From an uncultured Psychrosphaera sp. (GTDB taxonomy: Bacteria > Pseudomonadota > Gammaproteobacteria > Enterobacterales > Alteromonadaceae), in assembly GCF_947500655.1 (NCBI RefSeq), contig NZ_CANMSK010000007.1:99679-163678 (forward strand): 64,000 nucleotides of DNA. The letters run 5' to 3'. The notes beneath the pieces were generated by a model. The model saw only the letters and a list, made by a program, of their open reading frames with translations, was not told the origin of the DNA and did not search any database. Positions 8,801 through 18,310 of the stretch are shown one piece after another. The position numbers were made by a program, and so were the translations under genes. Within the stretch, counting starts at the first letter, position 1, and every line of letters starts with the position of its first letter.

Positions 8801-9970
8801 ATGAAAATTGCCGTAGCAGGAACTGGGTATGTTGGCCTTTCAAACGCAATGTTGTTGGCTCAACACAATGAAGTAATCGCCGTCGATATTATAGAAGATA
8901 AAGTAAATTTATTGAATAAAGGTCAATCGCCAATAGTTGATGAGCAAATAGAAGACTTTTTAAGTAATAAGTCTCTTGATTTTAAAGCGACAATGGATAA
9001 AGAGCTAGCTTATAAAGGTGCTGATTTTATTATTATCTCGACACCAACCGATTATGATCCTCAAACTAATTACTTTAATACCTCATCCGTTGAGTCTGTG
9101 ATTAAAGATGTAATGTTAATTAATCCTAATGCCGTTATGATCTTAAAGTCTACGGTTCCTGTGGGATATACATCACGTATTAGTAAGGCGATGGGAACTG
9201 AGAACCTTATATTCAGTCCTGAGTTTCTACGTGAAGGTAATGCACTGTATGATAATTTATATCCATCTCGTATTATTGTAGGTGAGCGTTCTGAGCGTGC
9301 TGAAAAGTTTGCTTGTTTGTTACAACAAGGTGCAATAAAACAGGATGTTGATGTTTTATTTACTGAATCTACAGAAGCCGAAGCGGTTAAATTGTTTTCT
9401 AATACTTACTTAGCGATGCGAGTTTCTTACTTTAATGAGCTCGACAGTTATGCTGAAATTCATGGCTTAGATGCAAAACAAATAATTGATGGTGTAAGCT
9501 TAGATCCGCGTATCGGTTCTCATTATAATAATCCATCGTTTGGCTATGGTGGCTATTGTTTACCGAAAGACACTAAGCAGCTTCTGGCTAATTATCAGGA
9601 CGTTCCGCAAACGTTGATTAAAGCGATTGTTGATTCAAATACAACCCGCAAAGATTTTATTTCAGACGCTATCATAGCTAAGTCACCTAAGATCGTTGGC
9701 ATACATCGTTTAATCATGAAGGCGGGGTCTGATAACTTTAGAGCATCAGCTATCCAAGGCATAATGAAGCGTATTAAAGCTAAAGGGATTGAAGTTGTTA
9801 TTTATGAACCAGTATTTCAAGAATCTGAGTTTTTTAATTCTAGAGTGATAACATCACTTGAAGAGTTTAAAAACATTTCAGATGTTATTGTTGCTAACCG
9901 TATGGTTGATGAAATAACAGACGTTGCTGATAAAGTATATACCAGAGATCTATTTGGTGGGGATGCTTAA
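8801..9970 (+). CDS. ugd: UDP-glucose 6-dehydrogenase
   Basis: The 389-residue enzyme oxidises UDP-glucose twice to UDP-glucuronate with NAD. The N-terminal Rossmann motif [13 protein letters not shown], the ISTPTDYDP loop, the KSTVPVGYT and [13 protein letters not shown] segments and the catalytic cysteine in [15 protein letters not shown] are all intact; the length is normal. It lies 10 bp after the 4-epimerase and converges on galU, separated by the nested repeat region 9971-10205. UDP-glucose for it comes from GalU. Confidence 0.96.
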   Translation: MKIAVAGTGYVGLSNAMLLAQHNEVIAVDIIEDKVNLLNKGQSPIVDEQIEDFLSNKSLDFKATMDKELAYKGADFIIISTPTDYDPQTNYFNTSSVESVIKDVMLINPNAVMILKSTVPVGYTSRISKAMGTENLIFSPEFLREGNALYDNLYPSRIIVGERSERAEKFACLLQQGAIKQDVDVLFTESTEAEAVKLFSNTYLAMRVSYFNELDSYAEIHGLDAKQIIDGVSLDPRIGSHYNNPSFGYGGYCLPKDTKQLLANYQDVPQTLIKAIVDSNTTRKDFISDAIIAKSPKIVGIHRLIMKAGSDNFRASAIQGIMKRIKAKGIEVVIYEPVFQESEFFNSRVITSLEEFKNISDVIVANRMVDEITDVADKVYTRDLFGGDA

Positions 9971-10205
9971 GAGCAGCTATGAGTTACGAGGTTCGAGCTA
10001 GGAGAAAGGAAAAGATGCTGTAAGGCTATAAGGCTGGAAAGTAAAGGTTGCCATAAGCTATAAGTCATAAGTGGCAAGAAAAGCTAGAAAGAAACCGATT
10101 TATTGGCTTTACTCCTTCAAGCCTTCAAGCCTTCAAGCCTTCAAGCCTTAGCTGCGAGCTGCGAGTTTAACTCTAAGCTCGTCACTCGCAGCTCGAGGCT
10201 GTAAC
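9971..10205. repeat. Nested heptad/octad repeat element between ugd and galU
   Basis: Outer CGAG-type units (about 9978-10012 and, in reverse orientation, 10149-10197) enclose AAGGCTRT/AAGGCTGG units (10019-10047) and four CAAGCCTT units (about 10117-10149). The centre is a TTGCCA/TGGCAA inverted repeat (10048-10053 and 10071-10076) containing TAAGCTA-type units. It looks like one hairpin repeat inside another and fills the gap between two convergent genes. Confidence 0.65.
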
Positions 10206-10207
10206 TT

Positions 10208-11101
10208 CTAAGCTTCTTTTAAATAAGCTTTAAACGATTCACCTAGGGTTGGATGGCGTTTTGAATATTCGACAAATGCCTGCATATAACCAAGTTTATC
10301 ACCACAGTCATGGTAACTGCCTTTCATGTGATAGGCATTAACTTGCTCCCAGCTCATTAAAGTTGCGATAGCATCAGTTAATTGAATTTCATCACCAGCA
10401 CCTATTGGGGTCTTTTCTAAAATATCCCAAATCTCTGCTGATAATACATATCTTCCTACAACTGCTAGGTTTGAAGGTGCAGCATCTAATTTAGGTTTTT
10501 CAATCATGCCTTTCATTGCTTTTGATTCACCTCGGCTTAATGTGTCTCCGCCAATGTCAGCAATGCCATATTTTGAAACATCTTTTTCAGGAACGGCATC
10601 AACCATAACTTGGCTTGCTTTGGTTTCATTAAATAAGCCAACCATCTCAGCTAGATTGTCGGTAGATAAATCTGAGTCGTAGTCATTAATAATAACGTCA
10701 GGTAACACAACAGCAAAGGGATGATTGCCAATTACTGGTCTTGCACAAGCAATCGCATGTCCTAAACCTTTGGCTGTACCTTGTCTTACATGCATGATAG
10801 TAACGTCTTTTGGACAGATGGCTTGAACTTCTTCTAGTATCTGACGTTTAACACGTTGCTCCAGAATAGATTCAAGCTCAAAACTTTTATCAAAATGGTT
10901 TTCGATACTGTTTTTTGAGGAATGAGTTACTAATATTATTTCTTTAATACCCGCAGCAATAATTTCATTCACTACGTATTGAATAATAGGTTTGTCAGCC
11001 ACGGCTAACATTTCTTTTGGAATAGCTTTTGATGCTGGTAACATTCTTGTGCCTAGGCCTGCTACAGGGATCACCGCTTTTTGTATTTTTGATTTCTTCA
11101 T
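10208..11101 (-). CDS. galU: UTP--glucose-1-phosphate uridylyltransferase
   Basis: The 297-residue nucleotidyltransferase makes UDP-glucose from UTP and glucose-1-phosphate. The N-terminal [23 protein letters not shown] matches the family's GxGTR...PK nucleotide-binding signature, followed by [16 protein letters not shown] and the conserved GMIEKP and [13 protein letters not shown] segments. The length is typical of bacterial GalU. Its product feeds GalE and Ugd in the same neighbourhood. A smaller overlapping ORF on the same strand (10995-11189) is a frame shadow. The last codons lie against the nested repeat region 9971-10205. Confidence 0.96.
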   Translation of the reverse strand: MKKSKIQKAVIPVAGLGTRMLPASKAIPKEMLAVADKPIIQYVVNEIIAAGIKEIILVTHSSKNSIENHFDKSFELESILEQRVKRQILEEVQAICPKDVTIMHVRQGTAKGLGHAIACARPVIGNHPFAVVLPDVIINDYDSDLSTDNLAEMVGLFNETKASQVMVDAVPEKDVSKYGIADIGGDTLSRGESKAMKGMIEKPKLDAAPSNLAVVGRYVLSAEIWDILEKTPIGAGDEIQLTDAIATLMSWEQVNAYHMKGSYHDCGDKLGYMQAFVEYSKRHPTLGESFKAYLKEA

Positions 11102-11189
11102 TTATTTTCCAATTTTGTCCGCTTGAAAATAGAGTTTGTTTGTTATTCCGCTGAAGGTAATTCTTCACAACGGACTTCGATGTTAACAC

Positions 11190-11313
11190 GGGGAAAAGCG
11201 AGTAGCGAGGGTGAAAGTTACGAGTTGCTAGATAAATTTCAGCTACGAGTTGCGATCTATTCTCGTCTCTCGTTTACTCGCCACGAGCAGCCCTCGTCGC
11301 TCGAAACTGCTGC
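11190..11313. repeat. CGAG-type heptad hairpin element
   Basis: The left half has GCGAGTA, GCGAGGG, TACGAGT and GAGTTGC-like units (about 11197-11253). The right half has reverse-type CTCGTCT, CTCGTTT, ACTCGCC and CTCGTCG units (about 11263-11308). It sits between galU and rfbB and has the same two-arm layout and 7-bp pitch as the TAAG-type elements, but with a different unit sequence. Confidence 0.6.
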
Positions 11314-11315
11314 AT

Positions 11316-12371
11316 TTACAGCTCTTGCCACCAACTAGGGTTGTCTAAATACCAGAGAATAGTTTTTGTAAGTCCTTCTTCAAAGCTTATAGACGGTTTA
11401 AAGCCGAGCTCGTTTTCTATCTTTGATGCATCAATTGCATAACGTCTATCATGGCCAAGTCGGTCTTTTACGTAAGAGATCAATTGTTCTGATTGATTGT
11501 TTTGAGCATTCAGTGCATTGGGGTATTTATCTGTTAAAGTTTTGTTTGAGCTAAATTGTGAGTTGAGCTTGGTACAAATCAACTTCACAATATCAATATT
11601 GGTCCACTCGTTGTTTCCTCCAATATTGTAAACCTCACCGTGACGCCCATTTAGCAGTATTTGCTCTATACCTCGGCAATGATCTTCTACCCATAACCAG
11701 TCCCTTATTTGTTTTCCGTCGCCATAAATAGGAATTGCTTTGTTATTTAATATATTGGCTATTGTTAATGGAATAAGCTTTTCTGGGAAATGAAACGCAC
11801 CATAATTATTTGAACAATTTGAAATGGTTGTTTGTAAGCCATAGGTTTCGTGATAAGCACGCACCAGATGGTCAGATGACGCCTTACTTGCTGCATATGG
11901 AGAGTTAGGTTTGTATTGGTCTATTTCTTTAAATGGAAGGCCGTCAGGAGCTAAAGAACCATAAACTTCATCGGTTGATATATGGTGGAAGTGATGTTCA
12001 CTAACGTCATTATCACCCAACCAATGTTCTTTTGCAGCTATAAGTAAATTATGCGTTCCAACAATATTAGTTTTAATAAATGCATCAGGTTCGGCTATTG
12101 ATCTATCAACATGAGATTCGGCAGCAAAATGCACAACCTTTTCTATTTGAAATTGTGAAAATAGTCGATTTACTAAATCTAAATCACAAATATCTCCATG
12201 AACAAAGTTGATTTTATTATGCTCAATTAAATGTTGGATATTGCTTTTGTTGCCTGCATAAGTAAGAGCGTCAAGGACTACTATATTATCCCCTGGGTAT
12301 TTACTTGCCCAAAAACCGACGAAGTTGGAACCAATAAAACCACAACCACCGGTTATTAATATATTTCTCAT
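11316..12371 (-). CDS. rfbB: dTDP-glucose 4,6-dehydratase
   Basis: The 351-residue extended SDR enzyme converts dTDP-glucose to dTDP-4-keto-6-deoxyglucose. GGCGFIGSNFVGFW is the NAD-binding motif; HISTDEVYGSL carries the catalytic Thr-Asp-Glu triad typical of RmlB; YAASKASSDHLVRAY holds YxxxK; the NCSNNYGAFHFPEKLIP segment is characteristic. It overlaps the upstream rfbA by 4 bp (ATGA), so the two are translationally coupled. rfbC and rfbD for dTDP-rhamnose are absent here, so the end product could be rhamnose (genes elsewhere) or another dTDP-deoxysugar. Confidence 0.95.
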   Translation of the reverse strand: MRNILITGGCGFIGSNFVGFWASKYPGDNIVVLDALTYAGNKSNIQHLIEHNKINFVHGDICDLDLVNRLFSQFQIEKVVHFAAESHVDRSIAEPDAFIKTNIVGTHNLLIAAKEHWLGDNDVSEHHFHHISTDEVYGSLAPDGLPFKEIDQYKPNSPYAASKASSDHLVRAYHETYGLQTTISNCSNNYGAFHFPEKLIPLTIANILNNKAIPIYGDGKQIRDWLWVEDHCRGIEQILLNGRHGEVYNIGGNNEWTNIDIVKLICTKLNSQFSSNKTLTDKYPNALNAQNNQSEQLISYVKDRLGHDRRYAIDASKIENELGFKPSISFEEGLTKTILWYLDNPSWWQEL

Positions 12372-13246
12372 TGAAAATCGTTTTCGTTTATTAATTTAAG
12401 TAAATATTCGCCATAGCCACTTTTTTGTAATGGTATGGCTATTTTTTCTAAATCTTGTGTGGTGATCCAGCCGTTACGCCAGGCTAATTCTTCAGGACAG
12501 TTTATTTTTAATCCCTGTCTTTTATCTATAGTTGCAATAAACTGGGCCGCAGCCAAAAGATCGTCATGAGTTCCGGTATCTAACCAAGCAACACCTCTTC
12601 CAAGGTTAATTACATCTAATGTTTCATCTTTTAGATACTGATTTATAACGTCTGTTATCTCCAACTCACCTCGATGACTAGGCTTAACTTTTTTAGCCAC
12701 TTTAACGGCATTATGGTCAAAAAAGTAGATCCCAGGTATAGCAAAATTTGATTTAGGTTTTTGCGGTTTTTCTTCAATTGAAATCGCTTTACCTGTTTTA
12801 TCAAATTCAATAACGCCGTAACGTTGAGGGCTTGAAACATGATAACCAAATACGGTACAACCAATATTTTGATTTTTAGCTTGTTTTAAAAGTTGCGGTA
12901 AAGTTTGCCCGTAAAAGACATTGTCACCAAGAATTAATGCGACATCAGAACCAGATAAAAATGTTTCACCGATAACCAATGCTTGGGCAAGACCATCTGG
13001 ACTAGCTTGAACTTCATATTCAAAATTTAATCCCCATTGTTTTCCAGTTCCTAATAAGGCTTTAAACCTAGGTAAGTCCTCTGGAGTCGATATAATTAAA
13101 ATATCTTTGATGCCAGCCTGCATTAAGGTTGCAATTGGATAGTAGATCATAGGTTTGTCGTATATCGGCATTAGTTGTTTACTCACTACTTGAGTAAGTG
13201 GGTACAAACGCATACCTGAACCACCTGCTAAAACTATACCTTTCAA
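12368..13246 (-). CDS. rfbA: Glucose-1-phosphate thymidylyltransferase
   Basis: The 292-residue nucleotidyltransferase makes dTDP-glucose from dTTP and glucose-1-phosphate. The N-terminus KGIVLAGGSGMRLYPLTQVVSKQLMPIYDKP is the RmlA signature, followed by LILGDNVFYG, EEKPQKPKS and the WLDTGTHDDLL segment near the C-terminus. The length is typical. It is the first gene of a two-gene unit with rfbB (4-bp overlap). The start is next to a run of T-rich sequence; the region upstream (13333-13388) holds CTCG-type heptads. Confidence 0.95.
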   Translation of the reverse strand: MKGIVLAGGSGMRLYPLTQVVSKQLMPIYDKPMIYYPIATLMQAGIKDILIISTPEDLPRFKALLGTGKQWGLNFEYEVQASPDGLAQALVIGETFLSGSDVALILGDNVFYGQTLPQLLKQAKNQNIGCTVFGYHVSSPQRYGVIEFDKTGKAISIEEKPQKPKSNFAIPGIYFFDHNAVKVAKKVKPSHRGELEITDVINQYLKDETLDVINLGRGVAWLDTGTHDDLLAAAQFIATIDKRQGLKINCPEELAWRNGWITTQDLEKIAIPLQKSGYGEYLLKLINENDFQ

Positions 13247-13332
13247 TGTAACCTCTGAAGATTATTTTTAATATTATTTATTAGCATACAATATCACGGC
13301 CAAGTTTTTTATCTTCGCACTTGACGCTTTTT

Positions 13333-13388
13333 ATTCTAGCCACTCGATTACTCTTCTACTCGAAACTCGTTTACTCGTCGCTCGCGGC
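13333..13388. repeat. CTCG-type heptad array
   Basis: About seven degenerate 7-bp units with ACTCG or CTCGT cores lie upstream of rfbA and run into the 3' end of the lysoplasmalogenase gene. It resembles the right arm of the element at 11190-11313 without a clear left arm. Confidence 0.5.
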
Positions 13389-14048
13389 TATCAGCCCATT
13401 AACTAAACAATATTGAGCAAAATAATAGGTAACCATTATCCATAAATGTGATTGCGGTATCTCAATATAAAACTTAGTTAGACCAATTAATGAGTCGGAT
13501 ATAACAAAACAGACACCACCAATGATCATCCATTTATTACTTCTACTACTTAATAAAGTACCCACAGCCATTGTTAGTAATACCAGCATGTAGACTAACA
13601 CTGGAATAAATAACGCATTTAAGTTTTCTGCCATTAGGCTAAACAATGTTACTCCAATGACTAGATAAATAGGTATGTAAGCTAGGTTTTGTTTAATTAA
13701 TGGTTTAAAGCTGCCAATAAAAAATAGGTGAGCTATTAAAAAACTAGTTAATCCAAAAATGAAAAAACTGTCACTGTCATTTTCAAGAGCTAATAAAATA
13801 TCGCCACAGGTTGAGCACAACAAAGCCATTAACAACATAGTGACGGTTTTTCCGTTTTGATTTGATGTTTGGTTATTGGCGAGTTTTGGCAGTGTTGACT
13901 TAACAATAACCTGTAATGACACTGTGAATAGCAAAACGAGCATGGGCAATATTTTAACAAACCAAGCAAAAGGGTAAGGCTTTACTAGCGTTAATAAGCA
14001 ATACAAAGTTGCTAATAAAAGGTAAAGGTATGTTGTCTTTTTAGTCAT
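13371..14048 (-). CDS. Lysoplasmalogenase family (YhhN-like) membrane protein
   Basis: The 225-residue protein is almost wholly hydrophobic with about eight predicted membrane segments. The opening KPYPFAWFVKILPMLVLL, the CSTCGDILLALENDSDSFFIFGLTSFLIAHLFFIG stretch and the FVISDSLIGLTKF motif match the YhhN/TMEM86 family, whose characterised members cleave the vinyl-ether bond of lysoplasmalogens in the membrane. Substrate use in this organism is unknown. It lies 17 bp downstream of the lipoprotein gene at 14066-16045 on the same strand. Its last codons overlap a CTCG-type repeat array, so the C-terminus may be partly repeat-derived. Confidence 0.8.
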   Translation of the reverse strand: MTKKTTYLYLLLATLYCLLTLVKPYPFAWFVKILPMLVLLFTVSLQVIVKSTLPKLANNQTSNQNGKTVTMLLMALLCSTCGDILLALENDSDSFFIFGLTSFLIAHLFFIGSFKPLIKQNLAYIPIYLVIGVTLFSLMAENLNALFIPVLVYMLVLLTMAVGTLLSSRSNKWMIIGGVCFVISDSLIGLTKFYIEIPQSHLWIMVTYYFAQYCLVNGLIAASDE

Positions 14049-14065
14049 AATAATTGTAAGTTCTT

Positions 14066-16045
14066 TTAAGTATCACTTACAAACACGGAAATAGTTGCGG
14101 TGTCTGACTCGCCAAATTCATCTTCTACATAAATCTCTATTTCACCGGTGTAATCAGCAGACAAATTTTGTGATGAAATGGTTAATACTCCATTTGCATA
14201 CACGGCATTCAACTCAGTGGTATCGTAAGTAAAACTAGGCTGTAAACCAGATTCATCAAAGTCATCAACCGTTAACGTTAAGTCGATACTGTCACCTTCG
14301 TCAAAGTTAATATTGTCGCTTTCTAATATTAACGTTGGAGCTGAATTTTTATAGATATTAACGTCAATAACGTGCTCTCGGCGGCTTTCAAATATATCTT
14401 CCAGCCAAACTGTTACTTCAGTGGTAAGAGCAATACTTGGACTAGAAGCTGTGATAGTTAATACCAAGTCTGTAAATAATTCCGTGATTGGACTTGAGCT
14501 TGTATCAGGACTTGTACCAGTGATCAATGCGCTACTTTCACCATTAATATCATAAACACCAAGTTCAAAAGAGTGTGACTCAAAATCTTCAGCAGTAAAC
14601 TCAAGTTCAACGGTTTTACCTTCTAATAAATCAATGCTTGTTGGTAGATCAGTAAAAGGTGCGGTATTTGGATTGCCGCCTAAAAATTCACTATAGTTAT
14701 CAGAAATATATAAATGGTAAGTCAATTTAGAATCAAACTGCTCGTCACTTGCTGTAATTGTTATTTGTTCGTGTTGCAATTCTGACAAGTCGTCAGCCGA
14801 AACATAGATGTATGGCGCTTCAACTCTAAAGGTATAATCTTGATTGGAAGATGATACTTTAATATCTAAGTTGTCATCTTCAGCGTCTTCTGTAGCAAAT
14901 GCTAATTCAGCAACGATGCCCGTTTCTGTACCGTCCATTTCTTGTATTAAACTAATAGCCACATTTTCTTCAATGAATAATTTCGGTGGCGTATTATCAG
15001 ATAGCTGAGTTTCTTCTGCTGTAGCGGATGCTTCGGATTCAACTAAGTTAAAGGTATAAGTATCTGTGTTATATGCATCACTTACTTCTAACACTAACTC
15101 GTTATCTGTGGAGTCTATTTCATCTATACTATTAATTGTTAAATCAAAACCAGATGACGTTTTATTTATATGCGTTGCTATATAACTTGGGGCCGACAAT
15201 ATTCTATATGAAATACGGTCACTATCTGGGTCGTAAATATCAAATACTTTATTAGTAGAAGAATAAGGTGTTATGGTTATGTCAGTATCTAATAATGCAA
15301 TAAGTGGCGATTCATCGGTGGTTAAATCTCTATTTTTATTAAAGTAGATAATATACATTTTTGACTCATAACGCTCACCATCAACATTGGTAACTGCTGT
15401 TAATTCACCATAGGTATCTTCATTACCGTCTAAGGCTTCTAATGTGATCTGAGTTTTATCTGTAGATACTGAACCTGTGACGTTGTAGGTATTAAAGTAA
15501 AAGGCCTCGGTAATATTTTCATTTTGTTCGTAGTTACGTTTTATATCAAAAGTAACTGACTCATTTTCAAAAATAGTAATGTAATCAGACGGAAAACGGA
15601 TGGTGTAATTATCGCTGATCCCCGTTGTTGGTGGAACAGCAGGGCTGTCGGTATCAGTAGTAGAGTCTTGTTTTGCAGTAACAATGTAATTAATTGTCTT
15701 ACTGACAAACATAGTTTCGCTTTCAAAAAGCATTTCAAATGAACCGTTACCTAATGTTTCATCAGCAACATAAATAGCGAGGGTTAATTCACTGTTGACG
15801 ACGACTATGCCGGAATCAGGAAGTTTGTTAAGTTGGTAAGAGACATTAACGTTAGAGTCTTTGGTTATGGTTAAATCAATTTCAAATTGCTCGCCAGCTT
15901 CAACTTCAAATGATTCAGTACTAACAGCCACTGAGAAGGTTTGATCTGAATCATCGTTGTCTTCTTCATCACTTGAGCAAGACGACAATAGAAAGAAGCT
16001 AATGAACAATATTAACTTGGCAGTATATAAATTAGGTTTAAACAT
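14066..16045 (-). CDS. Large cadherin-like lipoprotein, function unknown
   Basis: The 659-residue protein begins with a lipoprotein signal peptide (LFISFFLLSSCSS; lipobox LSSC with Cys about residue 23) followed by an acidic linker (DEEDNDDSDQ), indicating membrane anchoring. The rest is rich in Thr, Ser, Asp and Glu and made of several beta-strand-rich segments ending in motifs such as TITASDEQFDSKLTYHL, LEFTAEDFESHSFELGV and LTLTVDDFDESGLQPSF, which resemble cadherin-like/Ig-like calcium-binding modules. No catalytic domain is visible. A role as a surface or periplasmic binding protein is inference. It is probably co-transcribed with the YhhN-like gene downstream. Confidence 0.75.
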   Translation of the reverse strand: MFKPNLYTAKLILFISFFLLSSCSSDEEDNDDSDQTFSVAVSTESFEVEAGEQFEIDLTITKDSNVNVSYQLNKLPDSGIVVVNSELTLAIYVADETLGNGSFEMLFESETMFVSKTINYIVTAKQDSTTDTDSPAVPPTTGISDNYTIRFPSDYITIFENESVTFDIKRNYEQNENITEAFYFNTYNVTGSVSTDKTQITLEALDGNEDTYGELTAVTNVDGERYESKMYIIYFNKNRDLTTDESPLIALLDTDITITPYSSTNKVFDIYDPDSDRISYRILSAPSYIATHINKTSSGFDLTINSIDEIDSTDNELVLEVSDAYNTDTYTFNLVESEASATAEETQLSDNTPPKLFIEENVAISLIQEMDGTETGIVAELAFATEDAEDDNLDIKVSSSNQDYTFRVEAPYIYVSADDLSELQHEQITITASDEQFDSKLTYHLYISDNYSEFLGGNPNTAPFTDLPTSIDLLEGKTVELEFTAEDFESHSFELGVYDINGESSALITGTSPDTSSSPITELFTDLVLTITASSPSIALTTEVTVWLEDIFESRREHVIDVNIYKNSAPTLILESDNINFDEGDSIDLTLTVDDFDESGLQPSFTYDTTELNAVYANGVLTISSQNLSADYTGEIEIYVEDEFGESDTATISVFVSDT

Positions 16046-16344
16046 ATAATAACAACTGTCTTAAAGGTATTTTCTGATAAATGTTTATTCTGACTATAAA
16101 ATGTACTTATCATATATAGATAGATTTTAAGTCGAGATAAGAAGCTGAGTAAACATTGCGAAACTAGTTATGGAGTAAAGAGTTTCATATATCAGGCTTT
16201 ATAAAACCTTATCGGCTTAAAAATTAATATCTTTAAAACTATAGCTTTAAAAGAATTTGAAATATTTAAAGAGGACCTTGGAGGTTTCTACTTATTGTTT
16301 CAGTTAAAACGACCAAGGCGTTATTCAGTTAGCATATTCTTCTG

Positions 16345-18015
16345 TTATTGTTTGTAATAGTTAGTTTTATAATCTTGTAAAATAAGTTCAAGTTGCTCTA
16401 GAGTCATATCGTCTTTGTCTATTTCAAAGTGGTTTAATACCAATTTAGATAACTCTAAACTGGCCTCTAAGTTTTCTGACACTGTACTTGTTGCGCCTAG
16501 ATTCATCAGTTCGTGGCAAGTGTGAATGTCGTGTCCTCGAGCATAAATCGTTAAGTCTGGTAATTTACGATGAATTGTATCCACTAAAGTTTTAGCTGTT
16601 TCAGCGTCATTAACAGTCACTATCATGTATTTAGCATGTTTAATTCCAGCTGATTTTAATACAACAGGCTTAGTCACATCACCAAAATAAATAGGGACAC
16701 CTAATTTATGGTAATGAGCTACTGTCTTTGCATTATCATCAATAGCGATAAATGGTTGGTTGGCAATTGTTAATATATCGCCAATTCGTCGACCTACACG
16801 GCCATAACCGGCAATAATAATACCAACACCATCAGGAATTTCAGTTGAGCTGCTTACTGCTTTACTGAGCTTGTTAAAGCGTTCCGCTAAATAGCCAAGC
16901 ACTGGTGTTACTAACATACTTATTAATACCACTAACAATAAAATATCAAATGTATGAGTATCAAGTATTTGGGCTTTTTCTGCTAAGGCGAATAGCACTA
17001 AGGCAAATTCACCGCTTTGCGCCAAAATAAACGCAACCGCTAAGCTGCGAGTTGAATCTAAACTAAAGAGTCTTGAAAGTGGGTATAAAATAGTAATTTT
17101 TATGGTAAGTAAGGCGATAACTAAACCAGCGACTAACAAAGGTTGTTCAATCAATTTATCTAAATTTAGTAACATACCCATAGACATAAAAAACATACCT
17201 AGCAATATGCCACGAAATGGTTGTATTTCTGCTCTAATTTGATGGCGATATGCAGAGTCAGAAATTAACATGCCAGCTAAAAATGCGCCCATTGCCATAG
17301 ATAAACCAGCAAGTTCAGCTAAATAAGCGGTGCCGATAACAATTAACACAGCTGATGCGGTAAATACTTCTGAATTAGCTGAGGCAGCGACTTTATGTAA
17401 AATAGGATTTAAGAGATAACGACCAGTCAAAATCACGGCAACTAAAATGGAAATTGAACGAGCAAAAGCCCAACCTAGGTGCGTGTCAGTGGCAGCTTGT
17501 GCTGATAACAAAGGCACTAACGCTAACAGAGGCACAACGGCTAAATCTTGCAATAATAAGATAGCCACACTAGAACGACCATATTCAGTACTTAATGCTT
17601 TTTGATCGGTAAGTAGTTGTAACACAAAAGCGGTGGAAGACAGTGCGAGTGCAGGGCCGATAATAATGGATGCTGCAAGCGGTAACTGAAAAACGTAATA
17701 ACAAAGCGCCGTTATTGTTGCGCCCGATAAAACAACTTGAAGAGTGCCTAAGCCAAATACCATACGCCTTATTTGCCAAAGAAAAGACGGTTTTAATTCC
17801 ATCCCAATAACAAACAGTAGCAACACTACGCCAAATTCAGAAATATGAGTTATATGCTCAACATCATGAATAAGTCCTAACGCAAAAGGGCCAACCACCA
17901 CACCAGCAATTAAAAAACCAGGAACTGCACCTAATTTTAATGCCTGACAAATAGGCACAGCAATAACGGCGGCAGAGAGTAAAAAGATAATTTCTAATAG
18001 AAAGTCAGATTGCAA
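16345..18015 (-). CDS. CPA2-family cation:proton antiporter (Kef/YbaL-like) with RCK domain
   Basis: The 556-residue protein has about twelve hydrophobic segments in the first 380 residues (Na_H_Exchanger domain), including GFLIAGVVVGPFALGLI and the FLLFVIGMELKP and LALSSTAFVLQLL motifs of the CPA2 family. A cytoplasmic RCK/TrkA-N domain follows from about residue 395 (GIIIAGYGRVGRRIGDIL nucleotide-binding loop). Relatives exchange K+ or Na+ for protons and are gated by NAD(H) or glutathione conjugates; KefB/KefC and YbaL are the closest types, and specificity cannot be read here. It stands alone, with no kefF/kefG ancillary gene beside it. Confidence 0.88.
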   Translation of the reverse strand: MQSDFLLEIIFLLSAAVIAVPICQALKLGAVPGFLIAGVVVGPFALGLIHDVEHITHISEFGVVLLLFVIGMELKPSFLWQIRRMVFGLGTLQVVLSGATITALCYYVFQLPLAASIIIGPALALSSTAFVLQLLTDQKALSTEYGRSSVAILLLQDLAVVPLLALVPLLSAQAATDTHLGWAFARSISILVAVILTGRYLLNPILHKVAASANSEVFTASAVLIVIGTAYLAELAGLSMAMGAFLAGMLISDSAYRHQIRAEIQPFRGILLGMFFMSMGMLLNLDKLIEQPLLVAGLVIALLTIKITILYPLSRLFSLDSTRSLAVAFILAQSGEFALVLFALAEKAQILDTHTFDILLLVVLISMLVTPVLGYLAERFNKLSKAVSSSTEIPDGVGIIIAGYGRVGRRIGDILTIANQPFIAIDDNAKTVAHYHKLGVPIYFGDVTKPVVLKSAGIKHAKYMIVTVNDAETAKTLVDTIHRKLPDLTIYARGHDIHTCHELMNLGATSTVSENLEASLELSKLVLNHFEIDKDDMTLEQLELILQDYKTNYYKQ

Positions 18016-18229
18016 GGTAACACCCGTTGTCGTTAAATTTAGTAAGAATAAAGATAATAAGTTAAATCATAACTATTTGCATTGATGTAAAACAAGAGAG
18101 TTTTAATACAACAGTAAAATATGGCCGCAAGCTCTCATAATAAAATGTGAAAACTTCAGGAGAGAATAGTCTAATAGCTCTGTGTAAAAGGGATGTTAGA
18201 GTTTGTTTAACGTCAGGGGATTGATGGAA

Positions 18230-18277
18230 ATAAAAACAAAAAAGCCCTTTAATCTAATTTAGATTAAAGGGCTTTAA
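18230..18277 (-). terminator. Rho-independent terminator of the rhlE-type gene
   Basis: A perfect long stem (GCCCTTTAATCT pairing with AGATTAAAGGGC, 18244-18272) is followed on the minus strand by a T-rich tail (TTTTTTGTTTTT). It sits 34 bp after the helicase stop. Confidence 0.85.
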
Positions 18278-18310
18278 TGATGTTTAGCAAAGGCTAATTA
18301 ATAAGACGAT

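Noticed and set aside
10995..11338. Two small ORFs around the galU start and the CGAG repeats
   Set aside because: They are frame shadows of galU and of repeat DNA, with no family resemblance.
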